From: Prevotella sp.
GTDB taxonomy: Bacteria; Bacteroidota; Bacteroidia; Bacteroidales; Bacteroidaceae
DNA length: 64,000 bases
Assembly (NCBI GenBank): GCA_017557405.1
Contig: JAFYYV010000051.1
Location: forward strand, 111,478-175,477
Direction: 5' to 3'
In this document: piece by piece, positions 59,932 through 64,000 of the stretch
How positions within the stretch are numbered: the stretch's first letter is position 1
How the letters are laid out: every line of letters begins with the position of its first letter
Position numbers and translations under genes: made by a program
Notes under the pieces: generated by a model
Seen by the model: only the letters and a program-made list of their open reading frames with translations
Told to the model about the DNA's origin: nothing
Databases searched by the model: none

Positions 59932-60717
59932 ATGCAGATAATACTCGCTTCCGCAAAAATCATGCACGACAAGCTAAAGTCTATTCCTGACATTAGCCTG
60001 TCAACACCTCGTTTCCTGAATGAGGCTAATGCTTTTGCAAGGGACATGGCCCAGAATTCTACAGAGACGATAGCCGAAATGCTGGGCTGTAGTCAGCAGA
60101 TAGCCGCTCAGAACAGGCTCAGGTTCATGCAATTCTTTGATGAAAAGTCAAAGATGCCAGCCATCCTTGCCTATCATGGTCAGGCATACAAGTACCTGCA
60201 GGCTGAGACGCTGAATGTGGATGACCTCAATTATTCCCAAAGGAAGTTATGGATTACCTCTTTCCTCTATGGCCTGCTTCGTCCGTTGGATGGTATTCTG
60301 CCTTATCGGATGGAGGGTCATGTGGTTCTGCCAAGCGGAGCAGGACAAAACATGTTCGGTTTCTGGAAGAGCCGCCTGACAGATGTCCTGATTGATGCCG
60401 TGAAAGCTGATGACGGCATCCTTCTTCACCTTGCCACCGAGGAATACCAGCATCTCTTCGACTGGCAGCGAGTCCGTAAGGAAGTCCGAATCATTCAGCC
60501 ATTGTTCTATGTCCGCAAGGGCACCGACCTGAAGATACAGGCCGTTTGGGCAAAGACATGCCGGGGAGCCATGACGCGATTTATCATCAAGAACCGAATC
60601 GACAAGCCGGAAGATCTTTGTGCCTTCAGCTATGAGGGCTTTGAATATGAACCAACATTAGGGGAACCAGATTATCCGCATTTCATCCGTGCCATTCTGG
60701 GTAACCGGCAGCGCTGA
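59932..60717 (+). CDS. yaaA: peroxide stress protein YaaA
   Basis: YaaA lowers free intracellular iron during hydrogen peroxide stress and protects DNA. The 261-residue product matches the family along its length: MQIILASAKIM at the start, PAILAYHGQAYKYL (about 76-89), RKLWITSFLYGLLRPLDGILPYRMEG (about 103-128) and a late FYVRKGTDLKIQAVWAKTCRGAMTRF (about 196-221). It begins 9 bp after the phosphoesterase remnant. Its last 60 bp overlap a small helix-turn-helix frame on the other strand. Confidence 0.92.
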   Translation: MQIILASAKIMHDKLKSIPDISLSTPRFLNEANAFARDMAQNSTETIAEMLGCSQQIAAQNRLRFMQFFDEKSKMPAILAYHGQAYKYLQAETLNVDDLNYSQRKLWITSFLYGLLRPLDGILPYRMEGHVVLPSGAGQNMFGFWKSRLTDVLIDAVKADDGILLHLATEEYQHLFDWQRVRKEVRIIQPLFYVRKGTDLKIQAVWAKTCRGAMTRFIIKNRIDKPEDLCAFSYEGFEYEPTLGEPDYPHFIRAILGNRQR

Positions 60718-60942
60718 GTACCACTTGACGAAATTCTTCCACGAAATCCCATAGTTGCCCTCGTTGCTTCTCTTTGCAATGATGCGACCGTTTGTGACAA
60801 GTCTGTTGATGTACTGGCGGCTGAAACCAGAAAGGTGAGCCGCTTCTCCTATGGAAAGCCAATCGTGTGAGATTCTAGCCTTCCATTCTGCGTTCAAACT
60901 ATCGTATGGATCGTAGTAGTGTTTTTTGAAATTGTACTGCAT
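60658..60942 (-). CDS. small helix-turn-helix protein (excisionase/MerR-like)
   Basis: About 94 residues from ATG 60942 (the frame is open to 61014). The central segment LSIGEAAHLSGFSRQYINRL (about 29-48) followed by VTNGRIIAKRSNEGNYGISW is a MerR/excisionase-type DNA-binding motif with wing. The 3' end overlaps yaaA by 60 bp, tail to tail, which is unusual, and an ACCTGCACTAACGCAGG inverted repeat (about 60952-60968) lies just upstream of the start. Real gene or remnant cannot be settled; the motif is good enough to report. Confidence 0.5.
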   Translation of the reverse strand: MQYNFKKHYYDPYDSLNAEWKARISHDWLSIGEAAHLSGFSRQYINRLVTNGRIIAKRSNEGNYGISWKNFVKWYSALPVTQNGTDEMRIIWFP

Positions 60943-61043
60943 ATTATCACAACCTGCGTTAGTGCAGGTGTAATAATATATATTGAAGTCCACTTCCTCA
61001 GATATGTTCAACAAATAAAGAAATGTATTGTGAACTTAATATG

Positions 61044-61946
61044 TTACCCCATGCGATATTCTCCTGGAGTGATGCCTACGAGACGCTTGAAGTATTTGCT
61101 AAAGAAGGAAGGATTGGGGAAGTTGAGATCATCGGCAATACGGGCAACGGCTTTGTCAGAGTGCATGAGTTCCACTTTGATTCGGGTGATAAGGGCCCGG
61201 TCAATCCATTCCTTGGCAGTGACGCCGCTGGCCTGTCGGATGACGGTGCCGAGATAGCGCTCGGTGAGGCACATGCGGTCGGCATAGAAACTGATTTGGT
61301 GCTCGTGTGTGGCATGCTGATTGACGAGGTAGATAAATCGGTCGAAGATGGTCTGTTCGCGGCTCTGTGATACCTTCATTAGGTCGATGTGCTGGCGATA
61401 AGCACCGTCGTAATGGTACATCATGGCAGCAACAAGGCTACTGACGGTCTGACGGTTATAGCCGGGCTGATGAACCACGTGCCAGATGGTGTCGATGATG
61501 TGGCGGGCGGTGGCAATATCGCTTTCGCTAGCCTTGATTTGAAAGTCGCGCACCTGCCCGTTAAAGGCTGATGGCATCTGTCCTGCGGCAAAGGGCATGG
61601 GGAAGTCCGCGAATATGCCCATGCCATAGACTTCGATTTTGCCATTGAAACTGATGGGACTGATAATAGTGCCAGGACCGAGGAACACCAGTGTGCCAGG
61701 AGTGATGCGCCGCTCCACGAGATTGATGTTGATACGAACCTCACCACTGACAAAGACTCCCATACGATAGTCATCGATGACGAAGGGCGGCTGACTCTGT
61801 CCAATGACAAGCATGAAGATGCGAGGATCGCCATAGATGATGCCGAGTTCGTTGCTAATATACGAATAATCGTGTACCTGCGCATAATGAGGAGCAAGGA
61901 GGTCTTTCATGCGCGAATAATTCATCAGTTTGGGCCGTCTGTCCAT
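61044..61946 (-). CDS. AraC-family transcriptional regulator
   Basis: A 300-residue regulator. The N-terminal cupin-like domain (about 30-130, with PRIFMLVIGQSQPPFVIDDYR and TPGTLVFLGPGTIISPISF) is followed by the AraC DNA-binding domain (about 205-298, with ISFYADRMCLTERYLGTVIRQ and ARIADDLNFPNPSFFSKYFK). The frame is open to 62003, but the -7 box at 61970-61977 lies inside it, so ATG 61946 is used. It is divergent from tolC-hlyD and probably regulates that efflux operon. Confidence 0.9.
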   Translation of the reverse strand: MDRRPKLMNYSRMKDLLAPHYAQVHDYSYISNELGIIYGDPRIFMLVIGQSQPPFVIDDYRMGVFVSGEVRININLVERRITPGTLVFLGPGTIISPISFNGKIEVYGMGIFADFPMPFAAGQMPSAFNGQVRDFQIKASESDIATARHIIDTIWHVVHQPGYNRQTVSSLVAAMMYHYDGAYRQHIDLMKVSQSREQTIFDRFIYLVNQHATHEHQISFYADRMCLTERYLGTVIRQASGVTAKEWIDRALITRIKVELMHSDKAVARIADDLNFPNPSFFSKYFKRLVGITPGEYRMG

Positions 61947-61969
61947 TGTCGTTGCTGTTAAATATGCTG

Positions 61970-61977
61970 CAAAGATA
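61970..61977 (-). promoter_or_regulatory. promoter -7 box for the AraC gene beside tolC
   Basis: TATCTTTG on the minus strand, 23 nt before ATG 61946. Confidence 0.55.
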
Positions 61978-62074
61978 ATAATTATTATTGAATTATCGTT
62001 CATTTTATACCAAAATCGTACAAAAAGAACATTTCTTACTGATGATGGATAACGATTATCTGGTAAAATCGTCG

Positions 62075-62082
62075 TAATTTTG
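62075..62082 (+). promoter_or_regulatory. promoter -7 box for the tolC-hlyD operon
   Basis: TAATTTTG, 23 nt before ATG 62106. A direct ACGA/CGTCGT-rich context (about 62070-62104) surrounds it and might hold a regulator site. Confidence 0.55.
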
Positions 62083-62105
62083 CAGCGAAATTCAAAACGA
62101 CGATT

Positions 62106-63377
62106 ATGCGAAGAATTATTTTAGGACTCATGATGCTGCCGATGATAACACTGGGGCAATCGCTGGACCAGTGCCAACAGGCTGCCGAACAGAATTATCC
62201 GCTGATTCGCCAATACGACCTTATCAGCAAGACCACCGACTTGACAGTGGCGAATATCCAGAAGGGTTGGCTGCCGCAGGTGTCGGCATCGGCACAGGCC
62301 ACGCTACAGAGTGATGTGACGGCATTCCCCGACCAGATACAGAAGGCGTACCAAACGATGGGTATCGACATGGAGGGGCTTAGGAAAGACCAGTACCGTG
62401 TGGGTATCGACGTGCAGCAGACGGTGTATGATGGCGGAGCCATTAGGAGTCAGAAAAAGATTGCCCGGCAACAGGGTGAGGTGCAGAGCGCACAGAACGA
62501 GGTGAATCTGTATAATGTTCGCAAGCGTGTGAATGAGATGTACTTCGGACTGCTGCTGATAGACGAGCAGATCAAGTTGAATTCGGATTTGCAGGAACTG
62601 CTTAGTGCAAACGAAAAGAAACTGGCTTCTATGGTGAAGAATGGTACGGCCGCAGAGAGCGACTACCAGAGTGTGAAGGCTGAGCGGCTGGACGTGATGC
62701 AGCAGGGGACGAGTTTGCAGGCACAAAGGAATGCGCTCGTCAGGATGCTCTCCACTTTCTGCGGAATTGAGGTGAAGCAGGCAGCGAAACCAGTTCTTTC
62801 TGAGTCTGTGGCACAGACACAAACGGTTCGTCGCCCAGAACTGAAAACCATCGACGCTCAGCTACGTCTGGCTGATGCACAGGAAAAAGCGCTCGATGCA
62901 GCCCTGATGCCAAAGTTAGGCGTGTTTGCCCAAGGCTTCTACGGCTACCCGGGCTATAATATGTTCGAGGATATGATGGGGCATAAGTGGTCGCTCAACG
63001 GTATGATTGGTGCACGGCTTACCTGGAATATCGGTGCCCTCTATACCCGCAAGAACGACAAGGCAAAACTGAATGCGCAACGCTCCATGTTCAACGTTCA
63101 ACGTGAGACATTCCTCTTTAACAACAACCTCGAACAGATTCAGCAGAATGAGGACATTGAACGTTATAGGAAACTGATGGCTGACGATGAGGAAATCATC
63201 ACCCTGCGCAGTGCTGTGCGCCGTGCGGCAGAGTCGAAGCTCTCACATGGTATTATCGACGTGAACGATCTGGTAAGGGAAATCAATGCCGAGAACGGTG
63301 CCCGCGTGCAGCAGACAATACATGAGATAGAGATGCTGAAAGAGATATACAATCAGAAATATACAACGAATAATTAA
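62106..63377 (+). CDS. TolC-family outer-membrane efflux protein
   Basis: A 423-residue exit duct for an efflux pump. A signal peptide (MRRIILGLMMLPMITLG) is followed by the two OEP repeats of long helices and short strands (about 20-200 and 230-420): SLDQCQQAAEQNYPLIRQYD, RVGIDVQQTVYDGGAI, and AKLNAQRSMFNVQRETFLFN. RSMFNVQ in the second repeat is coded by two GTTCAAC heptamers (63088-63104) and may be repeat-derived. hlyD-like gene starts 6 bp downstream. Confidence 0.9.
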   Translation: MRRIILGLMMLPMITLGQSLDQCQQAAEQNYPLIRQYDLISKTTDLTVANIQKGWLPQVSASAQATLQSDVTAFPDQIQKAYQTMGIDMEGLRKDQYRVGIDVQQTVYDGGAIRSQKKIARQQGEVQSAQNEVNLYNVRKRVNEMYFGLLLIDEQIKLNSDLQELLSANEKKLASMVKNGTAAESDYQSVKAERLDVMQQGTSLQAQRNALVRMLSTFCGIEVKQAAKPVLSESVAQTQTVRRPELKTIDAQLRLADAQEKALDAALMPKLGVFAQGFYGYPGYNMFEDMMGHKWSLNGMIGARLTWNIGALYTRKNDKAKLNAQRSMFNVQRETFLFNNNLEQIQQNEDIERYRKLMADDEEIITLRSAVRRAAESKLSHGIIDVNDLVREINAENGARVQQTIHEIEMLKEIYNQKYTTNN

Positions 63378-63383
63378 TCCAAT

Positions 63384-64000
63384 ATGAAAAAGAATATCAT
63401 CATTTCAGTTGCAGCCCTGATGACAGTTGCCTGCGGAAACAAAGAAAAGGAGTATGATGCTACAGGTACATTTGAGGCAACGGTGGTGACGGTGGCAGCC
63501 GAGCAAGCCGGTACGTTGACGATGTTTGATGTAGATGAGGGCGATGAGATTGCTCTGGGCAAGGAAGTGGGACTCATCGACACCACCCAGATTTGGTTGA
63601 AAATACGGCAGGCAGGAGCCACAAAGGCTGTCTATCGGAGTCAGAAGCCCGATATGGAGAAACAGATAGCAGCCACTCGCCAGCAACTGGTCAAGGCTCG
63701 ACAGGAACAACAGCGCTACAGGGAGCTGGTCAGCGACGGTGCCGCCCCCAGCAAGATGCTCGACGATGCCACCAGTCAGGTGGCTGTACTGCAGAAACAG
63801 CTCGATGCGCAGATTTCTTCGCTGAACACCAATACCGATGCATTGAATAAACAGATGGCAGCAACCGACGTTCAAGTTAGTCAACTGAAGGATCAACTTC
63901 AGAAGTGCCATATCACTACGCCTATCAAAGGCACAGTACTGGAGAAGTACGTTGAACGTGGTGAGTTCGTAGCTATAGGCAAGCCCCTCTTCAAAATGGC
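63384..64000 (+). CDS. HlyD/RND-type membrane fusion lipoprotein, N-terminal part
   Basis: Periplasmic adaptor of the same efflux pump, cut by the right window edge after 205 residues. It starts with a lipoprotein signal (MKKNIIISVAALMTVACG, lipid site Cys17). A lipoyl-type half-motif follows (about 28-70, GTFEATVVTVAAEQAGTLTM), then a long coiled coil (about 85-175), and a return strand with CHITTPIKGTVLEKYVERGE. The inner-membrane partner must lie beyond the window. Confidence 0.9.
   Translation, partial: MKKNIIISVAALMTVACGNKEKEYDATGTFEATVVTVAAEQAGTLTMFDVDEGDEIALGKEVGLIDTTQIWLKIRQAGATKAVYRSQKPDMEKQIAATRQQLVKARQEQQRYRELVSDGAAPSKMLDDATSQVAVLQKQLDAQISSLNTNTDALNKQMAATDVQVSQLKDQLQKCHITTPIKGTVLEKYVERGEFVAIGKPLFKM

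Overview
The window looks like chromosome of a Bacteroidales bacterium, most probably a Prevotella relative. The evidence is the gene content (an insertase YidC with a large periplasmic domain, a DUF3078 outer-membrane protein, a DUF4105 protein, a BspA-type leucine-rich protein, paired GH127 enzymes, a BT4734/VirE pair, NrfHA) and the promoters: almost every gene start is preceded by the Bacteroidota -7 box TAnnTTTG, several with TTTG 20 nt further upstream. I saw no tRNA, rRNA or CRISPR array.

Layout. 1-7706: housekeeping envelope genes (UPF0371 fragment, yidC, DUF3078, comEC, MscS-type channel). 8425-17349: an AT-rich accessory island with an ADP-ribosylglycohydrolase, an HD hydrolase, an HNH protein, several unrecognised proteins and a DnaB/RecA-like ATPase; three of its promoters share the palindrome CACAAGGCTTGTG. 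17334-30099: ABC ATPase, secA, an alkaline-phosphatase-family enzyme, DUF4105, a beta-barrel protein, lptC, a CNNM/CorC transporter and a PpiD-like foldase. 30198-36836: a head-to-head pair of GH127 beta-L-arabinofuranosidases and a Dcu C4-dicarboxylate transporter. 36992-41572: hisG-hisD-hisC and a divergent GC-rich MltF-like lipoprotein. 41749-44291: a metallo-beta-lactamase-fold hydrolase and a BspA-like protein. 44332-50781: an EcoRI-like adenine methyltransferase with a DUF262-HNH partner, a 507-aa unknown, and a primase/helicase-like BT4734-VirE pair. 51004-54317: HU-like protein, nrfH and nrfA (nitrite to ammonia). 54749-64000: AraC regulators, a ferritin-like protein, a tiny winged-helix protein, a rubredoxin-like protein, acyltransferases, TraB/GumN, a phosphoesterase remnant, yaaA, and the start of a tolC-hlyD efflux operon.

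The most unusual structure is the roughly 265-nt 5' leader of the methyltransferase gene. It carries a 22-codon ORF whose end overlaps the first of three consecutive perfect hairpins, and sequences complementary to the ribosome-binding region, so it has the architecture of a translation-controlled attenuator or riboregulator. Two families of short tandem repeats also stand out: an exact 22-bp period repeat built on GTCAAAG at three intergenic sites, and 7-bp period arrays at about nine sites, some of them running into coding sequence.

Many start codons were moved downstream from the longest open frame because the longest frame would begin upstream of, or inside, the -7 box. All functions are read from sequence by eye and recalled family knowledge; no database search was run.
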